From a virus: a stretch of DNA of 51,108 bases. The notes beneath the pieces are model-generated. The model made no database searches. It was not told the DNA's origin and saw only the letters and a program-made list of their open reading frames with translations. Shown piece after piece: positions 36,196 through 43,590 of the stretch (position 1 is its first letter; each line of letters starts with the position of its first letter). Position numbers and translations under genes: made by a program. The stretch is from the IMG/VR virus record IMGVR_UViG_3300021963_000179, positions 1-51,108 of that record; one strand, written 5' to 3'.

Positions 36196-36352
36196 TTTGT
36201 TGGTGTTTTAATTTTTCTTCTTCAATATGTTGCTGTAGAAGTGCCAAATATATATCTCTTTCCCACGGGATCATATTTTCAATCTCGGTCAAAGAATATT
36301 TATGAAACTGCATTAATGCAAAATTAATTCTAAAATACGACTCAAGATCCAT
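36185..36352 (-). CDS. 55-aa ORF, probable -1 frameshift extension of gp26-like protein
   Basis: The ORF reads MDLESYFRINFALMQFHKYS, then LTEIENMIPWERDIYLALLQ and a charged tail. The ATG at 36352 is 11 nt past the upstream stop and has no Shine-Dalgarno match. The frame is open upstream to the slippery site at 36376-36370, so a -1 shift would give a fusion of 241 + 6 + 55 = 302 residues. The sequence resembles the small helical T-domain of tail-assembly chaperones (N-terminal YFRINFALMQFHKYSLTEIENMIPWERD-like segments are typical of short ORFs between chaperone and tape measure). Its end overlaps the start of the 620-aa gene by 11 nt. Independent translation by reinitiation is the alternative. 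Confidence 0.7.
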   Translation of the reverse strand: MDLESYFRINFALMQFHKYSLTEIENMIPWERDIYLALLQQHIEEEKLKHQQNGS

Positions 36353-36363
36353 ATGAGCCACAA

Positions 36364-37092
36364 TTAACCGAAAAAACTAGTCAGTCCCTCCAACGCAACT
36401 TCATTTTCAACTCCAGTCTTTGGATTTTTAACTTTAATTGAATGTGAGAGTTTTGGCATTGTTTCAAAGAATTTTTCAATCATTTTAAATTGATTTGAAT
36501 TCATACTTTCAATAAATTCAACTAATTCTTTTTTGGTACAATCAGATGCAGACCAAGAATCCTCTTTTGAATAAATTCCTTCAATGCACGATGCAATAAT
36601 CTCAAAAGATTTATCAATATTTGATGAATTTTTATCAGAACTAAAATCAAAATTATTTTTAATAAACTGGTCCAATGAAGGATATTTCATTCTCAAAATT
36701 AGAGTTGGATCTAATTGTATATCAGTTTTATGTTCTGGGTTTTTTTGGACTTTTATCTCATCAATAAACACAGTAATTGGAACTTGGGTTTCGCCATCAT
36801 CAGAACAAGTAACTATTAATTCAATAGTTTCTCCAACAGATTTTCCTCTTACATTCAGAAAGATATATTCAATATCAAATGTTGGCAATTCATCAATTTT
36901 GATACCTTTTGTAATTACACAATCTTTTAAGACTTGCTTAATAGCATTTGTAATTTGCTTTGTGTCTTGACTCTCTAAAGCAAGAATTAATATTTTTTCT
37001 TCCTTTACTAGGAAAGGTCTATATTTAATTGTTTTTCCAGATGAAGGCAACTCAAGTTCATAAGTTGGCGTAGAAATAGAAGGTAATGGCAT
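36364..37092 (-). CDS. 26: gp26-like baseplate hub/tail-assembly-chaperone family protein
   Basis: 242 aa. It fits the T4_baseplate (gp26) family of T4-like phages: PSISTPTYELELPSSGKTIKYRPFLVKEEK at the start, ALESQDTKQITNAIKQVLKDCV, DIEYIFLNVRGKSVGETIEL, then a four-strand segment, and a C-terminal helical part (DQFIKNNFDF, MIEKFFETMPKLSHSIKVKN) closing EVALEGLTSFFG. The R-P-F-L-V-K-E-E-K and F-L-x-V-R-G-K-S motifs are the clearest. In other phages proteins in this position act as chaperones for the tape measure. The last codons carry a -1 frameshift signal. T4 nomenclature by family; the chaperone role is inferred. Confidence 0.7.
   Translation of the reverse strand: MPLPSISTPTYELELPSSGKTIKYRPFLVKEEKILILALESQDTKQITNAIKQVLKDCVITKGIKIDELPTFDIEYIFLNVRGKSVGETIELIVTCSDDGETQVPITVFIDEIKVQKNPEHKTDIQLDPTLILRMKYPSLDQFIKNNFDFSSDKNSSNIDKSFEIIASCIEGIYSKEDSWSASDCTKKELVEFIESMNSNQFKMIEKFFETMPKLSHSIKVKNPKTGVENEVALEGLTSFFG
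36370..36391 (-). promoter_or_regulatory. Programmed -1 ribosomal frameshift signal (candidate)
   Basis: The minus-strand zero frame reads TTG GAG GGA CTG ACT AGT TTT TTC GGT TAA. The heptamer T TTT TTC (36376-36370) fits X XXY YYZ. A Shine-Dalgarno-like GGAGG (36391-36387) lies exactly 10 nt upstream, the distance of the stimulator in E. coli dnaX. The zero-frame stop comes two codons after the heptamer. The -1 frame continues CGG TTA ATT GTG GCT CAT ATG into the 55-aa ORF. All four elements are seen directly; function is inferred. Confidence 0.75.
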
Positions 37093-37117
37093 AAAGAATC
37101 CAGGTCAGTAAAAATAT

Positions 37118-37885
37118 TTAGTTTAGATCTTGAGTACCTCTATTTCTTTCGATAACATATCTTGTATATGCAAAACTTACAGTAGTTTTTGTAATAGTGC
37201 TACCTTCATATGAAAGAGGTATTGCAGTTATATTTGTTGGATACGCATCTATCATTCTATAAGTTAACGATGGAACATTTCCCACTTGTCCTCTATCTGA
37301 AAATTGAGGGTCTTTCAAAAAATTCCTTTCAAACTTTACAATAGAAATAACTCTTCTATAAGTATCAGGATACTTAAACCTAAAGAAATTTGTATTATCT
37401 TTTCCTTGCCCCTGCCCAATTGGACTACCAGCAAGTTGACCCCCAGAAGTATAAAGTGGATTAATATAATTCATCCATTCTTCAAATAATCTTATGAGTC
37501 TGTAATCATTATCTACATAAAATGTCATAGTAAAATCTGGATAAACTCTTCTTGTTGGAAAAGTTTCAACTACACCTTGCCTTGATCCAATTTCAGTAGC
37601 AGATTCAAAAGTTGCTCCTGGTAAAGATGCTTCAGCACAGTAAAAATTATAAAGTTCATTTTTTGTAGCATCATTAGTAAGTTCGAGGTCATTCAAATAA
37701 GTCATCAAAGGATCACCACCAGTAGTTAAGTGCAAAGCAACTTTAAACTGACTGCTTATTGAAAGTTTTCCAAATATGTCTAAAGCACCAGGAAGTGTTA
37801 CGCTTCCACTAGACCTGGGCGTAGTCATCTTAACGTATAGAGGACCTATTTCGGGCTTTCCTGCTCCGAAGGTTTCATTAGCCAT
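37118..37885 (-). CDS. 54: Tail-tube-fold protein, gp54/gp19-like tube initiator
   Basis: 255 aa (T4 gp54 is 320, tube gp19 is 163). It shows the gp19-type order: FKVALHLTTGGDPLMTYLND, then YNFYCAEASLPGATFESATE, RRVYPDFTMTFYVDNDYRLI, RLFEEWMNYINPLY, and after an insertion YRMIDAYPTNITAIPLSYEG and TKTTVSFAYTRYVIERN. LPG...E...G......P.R...D.T.TF.VD......LFE.WM.YI is the tail-tube signature. A single copy next to hub genes and opposite gp48 argues for the tube initiator rather than the tube subunit, hence gp54-like. It is transcribed divergently from gp4. Confidence 0.6.
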   Translation of the reverse strand: MANETFGAGKPEIGPLYVKMTTPRSSGSVTLPGALDIFGKLSISSQFKVALHLTTGGDPLMTYLNDLELTNDATKNELYNFYCAEASLPGATFESATEIGSRQGVVETFPTRRVYPDFTMTFYVDNDYRLIRLFEEWMNYINPLYTSGGQLAGSPIGQGQGKDNTNFFRFKYPDTYRRVISIVKFERNFLKDPQFSDRGQVGNVPSLTYRMIDAYPTNITAIPLSYEGSTITKTTVSFAYTRYVIERNRGTQDLN

Positions 37886-37886
37886 C

Positions 37887-37894
37887 TATAAATA
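37887..37894 (+). promoter_or_regulatory. T4-type late promoter, exact consensus TATAAATA
   Basis: TATAAATA lies in the 34-nt gap between divergent genes, 25 nt before the gp4 ATG at 37920. Transcription would begin about 37900, leaving a leader of about 20 nt. The exact octamer with fitting spacing makes this the best late promoter in the window. Confidence 0.75.
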
Positions 37895-37919
37895 TTTTCT
37901 AAAAGTACCTATAATATGT

Positions 37920-38387
37920 ATGCCACGCAACGAAGATAGTAAATACAGGCAAGGAAAGTATCGTCCACAAAACCCTAAAAAATATGGTGGAGATCCTACC
38001 AATATTGTTTACCGTTCTTCATATGAATTAAAATTTATGCAATATTGTGACTTAACAGAAAATGTCAATTCCTGGAAATCTGAAGAATTTTTTATACCAT
38101 ACATTTCCCCTATAGATAATAAGGTCCATAGATACTTCCCAGATTTTTTTGTTAAATATAAAGATAAAAATGGGAACAATAGAACTTTAGTTGTGGAAAT
38201 AAAACCACAAAAAGATTTGAAAGAACCAGATACAAATCCAAAAAGGAAAACAAAATCTTGGGCATATCAAGTAAAAATTTGGGCAGTAAACCAAGCAAAA
38301 TGGAAAGCAGCAAAGGAATGGTGTGCTGATAGAAAATATGAGTTTAGAATTTTAACAGAAACGGAATTAGGAATACCAGTAAAATGA
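37920..38387 (+). CDS. 4: Head completion nuclease, gp4
   Basis: 155 aa from ATG 37920 (T4 gp4 is 150). An upstream in-frame ATG at 37776 would place the start inside the opposite gene and is rejected because the late promoter lies between. It is a TnsA/PD-(D/E)XK-type fold: E36 in SSYELKFMQYCD, D75 in YFPDFFVKY, E93-I-K95 in LVVEIKPQ. The end (KWKAAKEWCADRKYEFRILTETELGI) matches TnsA-like closing elements. In T4, gp4 completes the filled head so that the tail can join. It is first gene of a plus-strand late operon with gp48 and gp53. Confidence 0.8.
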   Translation: MPRNEDSKYRQGKYRPQNPKKYGGDPTNIVYRSSYELKFMQYCDLTENVNSWKSEEFFIPYISPIDNKVHRYFPDFFVKYKDKNGNNRTLVVEIKPQKDLKEPDTNPKRKTKSWAYQVKIWAVNQAKWKAAKEWCADRKYEFRILTETELGIPVK

Positions 38388-38881
38388 TAGCAGAATCAAT
38401 TATAAACAGTGCTGGCAAAAAATACAGAAGCACATCTTGGTGGACTAATTCTTTAATGAATGAATTGAGAAATTATCAGACAAAAAATACAAGCCAATTA
38501 GATACTTTTTTTATTGAACCTGGCGATTTAGTATTTTTTATGTATTCCGCTGCATATCCTCAAAGATATGATTATTGGGACCAACACCCATTATCCTACA
38601 TAATTGAAGTAAATCCAAGACAAGGTTGGTTTTTTGGATCAAATCTTCATTACCTAAACCCACAATATCGTGGAGGGATAGCAGAATCTTATCTAAATAA
38701 AGAAGGAATAGTAAACGCACCAAAGAAAACACTACATCGTTATTTGTTCTCTGGTGTTATGACAGACTTCTTTAAGATTCCAAAAAATGAATGGAGAGAA
38801 ATTTCATTACTCCCGACTGAAAAATTTGTAGATAAAAGGGGTCAACCAGTATTCAAAACAAAAGTTTGGGACGCTCCATAA
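38384..38881 (+). CDS. Conserved phage protein of unknown function, 165 aa
   Basis: Its ATG overlaps the gp4 stop (ATGA). The sequence has a helical start (SWWTNSLMNELRNYQ), then a beta part PGDLVFFMYSAAYPQRYDYW, HPLSYIIEVNPRQGWFFGSN, LHYLNPQYRGGIAESYLN and a C-terminal KIPKNEWREISLLPTEKFVD. I recall the PG.L.FF.Y......YD..PL......FxG.NLHYL.P..R pattern from many marine phages, without an assigned role. Position between gp4 and gp48 suggests a head-tail or tail-completion part. Confidence 0.6.
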   Translation: MIAESIINSAGKKYRSTSWWTNSLMNELRNYQTKNTSQLDTFFIEPGDLVFFMYSAAYPQRYDYWDQHPLSYIIEVNPRQGWFFGSNLHYLNPQYRGGIAESYLNKEGIVNAPKKTLHRYLFSGVMTDFFKIPKNEWREISLLPTEKFVDKRGQPVFKTKVWDAP

Positions 38882-40294
38882 ATGGCTTTTCAAGATATAA
38901 AACCAAAACCATATTATACAAAGCAAGGAAAAAACTTTAAGCTTCAGTATGACCCCACAAATGGAAATGTACAGCTTGTAGAAGATGGTTTATTGGCAAT
39001 TGGTACAACTCCAATATTTTATAATGGAAATTTTAGAACAGACTTTTTAGATAATCTCGGAGTAACAACACAAGAAAGAAATACATTATATCAACAAATA
39101 CAGAATTCAGTTAATACTTCTCACAAAAATGCTGGTGGCAATGCTGCAGGATTGAAATTGCCATCTTGGGCGCAATCATCTCAATTTGGGCAAGCACCAG
39201 GATCAACAACTGCACCACCAGGAGCAACACCACCAATTCCAGGTGCAGGATCAATATTATCTCCAGTAAATCCAATTTCAATTAATAATAGTTTTGCTAG
39301 TGTAAATGCAAAAAGTGTTTATGGTGGAACTTGGAAATACCCATCTGATATTTTAGAACTTCAGCAAGATACTCTACAAATATCACAGTATCGCTATAAA
39401 GCACCAAACCAAGATTCTTTTACTAGTGGTGACTATAAAAACATTTTTTTACAAGGACTACAAAGAAACAGTGCCATACAAGATTATCAAGGAACAGTAA
39501 TACTCCCAATTCCAAGCGGAGTACAAGATTCCAATGGGGTAGATTGGGGAGGTGGAAATACGATGAGCAATATCAATGCAGCAGTTACCTCATATGTACA
39601 ACAAAATCCCAATCAAGCTATAGGAGGTCAACTCGCAACACAAGTAGCATCAATGATTACGGGAATTTCTCCTCAACTTGCAAATCAAATTGGAACAATC
39701 GCGGCAGCTACTGGATTTGATGTTCAAAATATAATGGGAAGACAGGATATATCTGCACTTATAACCTCTTTTCTTCTTAAAAATGCAGGATTTGACGTAG
39801 CACCAGAAACAATCCTATCAAGAGGATATGGAATTGTTCCTAATGCAAACCTTGAATTATTATTCAATGGACCAACATTAAGACAATTTAGATTTACATA
39901 TCGTATGAGTCCAAGAAGTGAAACGGAAGCATTAGAAATTAGAAAGATAATAAGATTCTTTAAACAAGGAATGGCGGCAAGAAAACAAAATGCTCAAAAT
40001 GGTTCTGGTGCAAGTTCTTTATTTTTAGGAACACCAAATGTATTTAAATTAGAGTACAAATCTGGAGGAAGATCAATTCCAGGATTAAATAAATTTAAGA
40101 TATGTGCTTTAACTGGATTATCTGCAAATTATGCACCAGATGGAACTTGGGCAGCATATGATGGTGGTCAACCAGTATCACTAGCTTTAGCAATGGACTT
40201 CCAAGAACTTGAGCCTATTTACGAAAGTGACTATCAAGAAACAGTCGCAGTTAATGACAATCCAAAAGTTGGTCCAGACGACATAGGTTACTAA
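38882..40294 (+). CDS. 48: Baseplate tail-tube cap, gp48
   Basis: 470 aa (T4 gp48 is 364). The C-terminal half is clearly T4 tail-cap family: LRQFRFTYRMSPRSETEALE, IRKIIRFFKQGMAARK, FLGTPNVFKLEYKSGGRSIP, GLNKFKICALTG, SANYAPDGTWAAYDGGQPVS, DFQELEPIYESDY. The N-terminal half is longer than in T4, with a Pro/Gly linker near residues 105-130. gp48 caps the central baseplate hub and nucleates tube growth with gp54. It begins immediately after the previous stop and is 2 nt ahead of gp53. Confidence 0.8.
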   Translation: MAFQDIKPKPYYTKQGKNFKLQYDPTNGNVQLVEDGLLAIGTTPIFYNGNFRTDFLDNLGVTTQERNTLYQQIQNSVNTSHKNAGGNAAGLKLPSWAQSSQFGQAPGSTTAPPGATPPIPGAGSILSPVNPISINNSFASVNAKSVYGGTWKYPSDILELQQDTLQISQYRYKAPNQDSFTSGDYKNIFLQGLQRNSAIQDYQGTVILPIPSGVQDSNGVDWGGGNTMSNINAAVTSYVQQNPNQAIGGQLATQVASMITGISPQLANQIGTIAAATGFDVQNIMGRQDISALITSFLLKNAGFDVAPETILSRGYGIVPNANLELLFNGPTLRQFRFTYRMSPRSETEALEIRKIIRFFKQGMAARKQNAQNGSGASSLFLGTPNVFKLEYKSGGRSIPGLNKFKICALTGLSANYAPDGTWAAYDGGQPVSLALAMDFQELEPIYESDYQETVAVNDNPKVGPDDIGY

Positions 40295-40296
40295 AG

Positions 40297-41124
40297 ATGT
40301 CTTATTTCAGAGAACTACCAGATCTTGAATATCTTTCACAATCTCCAGATAGGAAATCTAATGGAGATTATATAAAAGTAAAAAATATCTTCAAGAGACC
40401 AAAACTTCGTGAGGATATTAAGAATGCAATAACAGCATTTAATTATTATCAAGTAGAAGATGGCGAAAGACCAGATCAAGTTGCTGAAAAATTATATAAT
40501 GATCCTTCATTAGACTGGGTAATTTTAATAACAAATAATATTACAAACATAAAAAATGACTGGCCTTTAGATACCGAATCATTTAATAATTATGTTTTAG
40601 AAAAATATGGATCTGAAGAAAATTTATATCAAGCACATCACTACGAAACAGTAGAAACTAGAGATACTTATAATAGACTAATTATTCCTGGTGGTTTATT
40701 AGTAGATCCATTAACTTCTTTTGACTTTATATCAGATCTCGGGAGAGATTATATTTTACCAGCATTCCCAGCAGACAAAGCATTAAATGTAGTAACAGTC
40801 AATTTAAATCAAGTTCTCAAAGTAGGAACAAGAACAAATGATGTAGAAATAATCATTCCAGAGGTAACAGCAACAACTTCAAATTTTTATGCATATACTA
40901 GAGACAATCAAAGTGTAAAATTAACTATAAACAATACTTATGATGGTTGGCCTGCATCGTGGAGTGGTATAAATATTGTAACAGGAAGAAGCCAATTATA
41001 TAGAATTACAATTGATGATTATATTGGACCTCTTGATGTAGAAATTCCAGATACTTTATATGAAGTTGTTGGCGAGTTCCGAAATGGAAGAATAGTACCA
41101 GTATTTAAATTCAAAGAGCAATAA
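40297..41124 (+). CDS. 53: Baseplate wedge protein, gp53
   Basis: 275 aa (T4 gp53 is 196). Diagnostic parts are SYFRELPDLEYLSQ, KVKNIFKRPKLREDI, FNYYQVEDGERPDQVAEKLY, NDPSLDWVILITNNITNIKN, DWPLDTESFNNYV. This is the family core covering residues 1-120, shared with LysM-type wedge proteins (DGxRPxxxAxxxY...WxIxxxN...DWP). The extra C-terminal ~130 residues are beta-rich (VELTVNL, IYRITIDDYIG-like) and are not in T4. gp53 joins wedges to the hub. Short gaps on both sides indicate one transcript. Confidence 0.8.
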   Translation: MSYFRELPDLEYLSQSPDRKSNGDYIKVKNIFKRPKLREDIKNAITAFNYYQVEDGERPDQVAEKLYNDPSLDWVILITNNITNIKNDWPLDTESFNNYVLEKYGSEENLYQAHHYETVETRDTYNRLIIPGGLLVDPLTSFDFISDLGRDYILPAFPADKALNVVTVNLNQVLKVGTRTNDVEIIIPEVTATTSNFYAYTRDNQSVKLTINNTYDGWPASWSGINIVTGRSQLYRITIDDYIGPLDVEIPDTLYEVVGEFRNGRIVPVFKFKEQ

Positions 41125-41133
41125 AATAAAGAA

Positions 41134-41418
41134 ATGGCAGAACCACTAGAAGGTCTAAATGTAAAGTTTTCAACCAAATCTTACGAATTAAATTACATAG
41201 ATAATGAAATAGTTTTTAGTGCTCCAAACTCCATCAAAGTAGTGACTAATTTGGCATACGAAACAAAATTAAATGATGAAAAAAGACAAATTCTTGTATT
41301 AAAACCAGAATATCTTGGTGCTTTTGTTGGAGATGTTAAGAATATGATGGTCTATGATACTTCAAGTCAATTCGTAGATAAAAAAACAAAAAGAGTTTAT
41401 AACTCTCGTCTCAAGTAA
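41134..41418 (+). CDS. Small protein at end of gp53 operon, unknown
   Basis: 94 aa with AAAGAA upstream. The sequence is mixed beta: LNVKFSTKSYELNYIDNEIV, FSAPNSIKVVTNLAY, then EKRQILVLKPEYLGAFVGDV and a Lys-rich end. No family recognised. It sits 9 nt after gp53 and is followed by a strong terminator, so it is the last gene of the late transcript starting at 37887. Confidence 0.6.
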   Translation: MAEPLEGLNVKFSTKSYELNYIDNEIVFSAPNSIKVVTNLAYETKLNDEKRQILVLKPEYLGAFVGDVKNMMVYDTSSQFVDKKTKRVYNSRLK

Positions 41419-41448
41419 AAAGGGGAGCATATGCTCCCCTTTCTTTTT
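41419..41448. terminator. Bidirectional rho-independent terminator
   Basis: A perfect 12-bp stem (AAAGGGGAGCAT and its exact complement) is followed by CTTTTT on the plus strand. Its minus-strand product is followed by a T-run from the preceding AAAAA. It lies between convergent genes ending at 41418 and 41447 and serves both. Confidence 0.9.
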
Positions 41449-41680
41449 AGCAAGAATATCTTTGAACTTCAGTCCATCTTTTTATATAACCTTCATTTAT
41501 ACCATCCCCAGAGACATATTCTTCACGATATATTTCTCTTCTGCAAACATTATAATATCTTGGAACATAATAAGTTGGATAATATCCATTATTTTTGAAT
41601 GGTCTCCAAAATTGATTCCAAGTTATAGCTTTAGATGGGGAAGAAAATAAAATCAAAAAAAGAAGAACTATAATCTTCAT
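41447..41680 (-). CDS. Small exported protein with signal peptide
   Basis: 77 aa. Residues 1-18 (MKIIVLLFLILFSSPSKA) are a signal peptide with a clear SKA cleavage site; no lipobox. The mature part is about 59 residues, rich in Tyr and Arg (YYPTYYVPRYYNVCRREIYR), with two Cys (VCRRE and the final RYSC) that could form a disulfide in the periplasm. No family known. Its ATG shares one base with the gp32 stop (TAATG), so it is made with gp32. An exported protein coupled to a ssDNA-binding protein is an odd pairing. Confidence 0.65.
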   Translation of the reverse strand: MKIIVLLFLILFSSPSKAITWNQFWRPFKNNGYYPTYYVPRYYNVCRREIYREEYVSGDGINEGYIKRWTEVQRYSC

Positions 41681-42594
41681 TATGATTCTGCTAGTTTTTG
41701 AAAGTATGATAGAGCATCATCTTCATCTTCTCCATCATCAGATGAAGAGATTGAAGATTGTACGCTAGTGTTGGATGTAGTTTCACCACGACGCTCTCTT
41801 TCCCATTCTTCCTCTTCTGCAACAACTTCAGGATCTTGATTCTTGGGAACACCACGAAGACCAAGAGTATACTCAAGACGCTTCTTCAGATCATCATATG
41901 ATTTGAATTCTTTCACGTCTGTAAAGTCATTCAAATTGTTCAGAGATTTGTAGATGCTTTCAAGTTCATCATCATCACCATCAAGTAGAGCAGAAGGAGA
42001 TGCAAACTCGGACTTATCATAATTCCAGTAACCATCTTTCTTAACAAGTTTTAGTTTGAAGTTAGCACCAGTCCAGAAATCGAAAGGATTGATTGGTTGC
42101 TCATCATCAAATTCTGGTTGCATTGCTGCCATAATCTTATCAAAGATTTTTTTACCAAACTTATAAAGAAATACTTTACCTTCATTATCTGGATTGGCAG
42201 GATCCTTTACAACGTAAATATTAGCAAAGTAGGAAAGTTTACGCTTTTGTTTACGTGCTTCTTCCTTGTCACGGTCAGAACCAGAGTTCCATAGAACACG
42301 GTTCTTCTCACAAACAGGACATTGTTGACCAAGAGTGGTGAGGCAGTTGTCAATCAACCAACCACCAGGACCTTGGAATGCGTGAGACCATACTTGTGCC
42401 CAAGGTAGTTCACAACCTTCGGGGGCAGGGAGGAAACGGATAACTGCGGAACCTACACCGCTCTTATCCATAACAGGTTTCCAAAAACGGTCGTCATCTT
42501 TGGAACCAGAATCGTTGAGTTTCTCAACTTGTTTGATGAGTTTTTCGGTAAGTGAACCCATCTTTGATTGCTTTTTAAGATCAGCAAATCCCAT
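41680..42594 (-). CDS. 32: Single-stranded DNA-binding protein, gp32
   Basis: 304 aa (T4 gp32 is 301). An N-terminal basic region (MGFADLKKQSKMGSLTEKLIKQ) is followed by an OB-fold core with SAVIRFLPAPEG and a zinc site H71, C84, C92, C95 (HAFQG, NCLTTLGQQCPVCEKN), corresponding to the T4 His-Cys3 site. YFANIYVVKDPANPDNEGKV, FWTGANFKLKLVKKDGYWNY and an acidic Ser/Asp/Glu tail ending SYFQKLAES follow. It coats ssDNA in replication, recombination and repair and contacts gp59 and others through the tail. It has its own strong promoter and an unusual repeat-bearing leader. Confidence 0.9.
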   Translation of the reverse strand: MGFADLKKQSKMGSLTEKLIKQVEKLNDSGSKDDDRFWKPVMDKSGVGSAVIRFLPAPEGCELPWAQVWSHAFQGPGGWLIDNCLTTLGQQCPVCEKNRVLWNSGSDRDKEEARKQKRKLSYFANIYVVKDPANPDNEGKVFLYKFGKKIFDKIMAAMQPEFDDEQPINPFDFWTGANFKLKLVKKDGYWNYDKSEFASPSALLDGDDDELESIYKSLNNLNDFTDVKEFKSYDDLKKRLEYTLGLRGVPKNQDPEVVAEEEEWERERRGETTSNTSVQSSISSSDDGEDEDDALSYFQKLAES

Positions 42595-42595
42595 T

Positions 42596-42647
42596 CGTAT
42601 TCTCCGTATTAGTAGTATTGAAAGTGTGTGCCGTATTGGTACGTATT
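42596..42647 (-). promoter_or_regulatory. gp32 mRNA leader with AATAC repeats
   Basis: The about 48-nt leader between the -10 box and the gp32 ATG contains AATACG four times (42642-42647, 42632-42637, 42605-42610, 42596-42601) and AATAC once more (42615-42619). The last two copies flank the GGAG ribosome site. T4 gp32 represses its own translation by binding its leader, so these repeats are a candidate operator. That function is inferred. Confidence 0.45.
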
Positions 42648-42648
42648 A

Positions 42649-42677
42649 ATTGTAGCAAAATCCTTGTCAAATGTCAA
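42649..42677 (-). promoter_or_regulatory. Sigma70-type promoter for gp32
   Basis: The -35 is TTGACA (42677-42672) and the -10 is TACAAT (42654-42649), with 17-nt spacing. A second TTGACA lies 7 nt further in (42670-42665). The -35 region overlaps the end of the DUF1825-like gene. This fits host RNA polymerase and early/middle expression. Confidence 0.75.
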
Positions 42678-42999
42678 GGCTGTCTTCAAGTTTTTTTATG
42701 CTGTTTTCCATAATATTGAAAAAATCATTGATATTTTGTCCGTCTTTTAAACCAAACATTTTAGCGGACTCTATAATTTTTTCTTTCATTTCCACTGCTT
42801 CTGGATCATCAGATAAAGATAACCGAAATATAAAAAGTTTCTGTTTTTCAAGAAATTCTTTCATTCTTTCTAAATGCTCTTTTTTCCCTTCTTTATCAAG
42901 GAAAGGAAGATTCATAACATCAATAAAAAGTTGATTTTGAAGATCATCCAATTCAAATAAAGATTCCCTTACAAGTTCGGATTCAAAAAAAGAGCTCAC
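42667..42999 (-). CDS. DUF1825-like protein (cyanobacterial family)
   Basis: 110 aa. It matches the DUF1825 pattern of cyanobacteria and cyanophages: SFFESELVRESLFELDDLQN, then GKKEHLERMKEFLEKQKLFI, FRLSLSDDPEAVEMKEKI, and a last helix DFFNIMENSIKKLEDSL. FESE at the start and RLSLSDDPEA are the tell-tale parts. The start is GTG 42999, overlapping the gp59 stop (GTGA), and it agrees with the family N-terminus. Function is unknown in any organism I know. Its position between gp59 and gp32 suggests a replication-linked role. Confidence 0.75.
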   Translation of the reverse strand: MSSFFESELVRESLFELDDLQNQLFIDVMNLPFLDKEGKKEHLERMKEFLEKQKLFIFRLSLSDDPEAVEMKEKIIESAKMFGLKDGQNINDFFNIMENSIKKLEDSLDI

Positions 43000-43586
43000 A
43001 ATACGATCTCCCGCAGTACTTCTTTATATTTTGCTACATCAATATTTAGAAATGGTTTATACTTAAATATTTTTAAACTTACGGTTTCCCACACAGGGTC
43101 ATCAAGACGCTTATCAAATGTAGATGTATAATTTAAAATCAAATCGAGTATTACAATAGTTTCTAAACTAATGACACCCTCAAGATATTTTTTAAGTATC
43201 TCTGGGTGTCTTCCTTTTTTGCAGGAAAATAAATTTTTAAAATTTTCTTTTTGAATAAAAACTTCTACTTCTGTTTTAAATGTATAAAATAAACTTTGAA
43301 TTTTTTTTAACCAATCCATATATACAGATTCACCATTTCTGATGATTTCACCTATCCATAGTGATTGTGGATCATCACAGGAAGAAAAGTTTGCTACAAA
43401 ATATGCTTTAATTTCATTATCAGTTTTTTGTCTAGAAGTTCTTTCAAAAAAATATCTATCAGTCCTCTTATGAAAAGAGTCTAGAGAAGCTCTAGACTTT
43501 CCACAATATTTGAAATAATCGTAATTCTTTTTTGAAAAATGGTTTTTAAATGCAAGATATGTTTTATAAACTTCAAATGGAGTCAC
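42996..43586 (-). CDS. 59: Helicase loader, gp59
   Basis: 196 aa (T4 gp59 is 217). Matching elements are VYKTYLAFKNHFSKKNYDYFKYCGK, SFHKRTDRYFFERTSRQK, AYFVANFSSCDDPQSLWIGE, YMDWLKKIQSLFYTFK, then a C-terminal domain with YLEGVISLETIVILDLILNY, DKRLDDPVWETVSLKIFKYKPFLNID. The second half parallels T4 gp59 closely (ISFETFILLDSFLN, NLVWNNYSIKL, ILNID). It loads gp41 helicase on gp32-coated forks. The start is GTG 43586 with no strong ribosome site, so coupling to gp33 is likely. Gene order 33-59-32 is as in T4. Confidence 0.85.
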   Translation of the reverse strand: MTPFEVYKTYLAFKNHFSKKNYDYFKYCGKSRASLDSFHKRTDRYFFERTSRQKTDNEIKAYFVANFSSCDDPQSLWIGEIIRNGESVYMDWLKKIQSLFYTFKTEVEVFIQKENFKNLFSCKKGRHPEILKKYLEGVISLETIVILDLILNYTSTFDKRLDDPVWETVSLKIFKYKPFLNIDVAKYKEVLREIVL

Positions 43587-43590
43587 TTTA

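Noticed and set aside
37776-37919. Longer gp4 with 48 extra N-terminal residues
   Set aside because: The extension is antisense to the gp54-like gene and upstream of the late promoter; ATG 37920 gives the usual family length.
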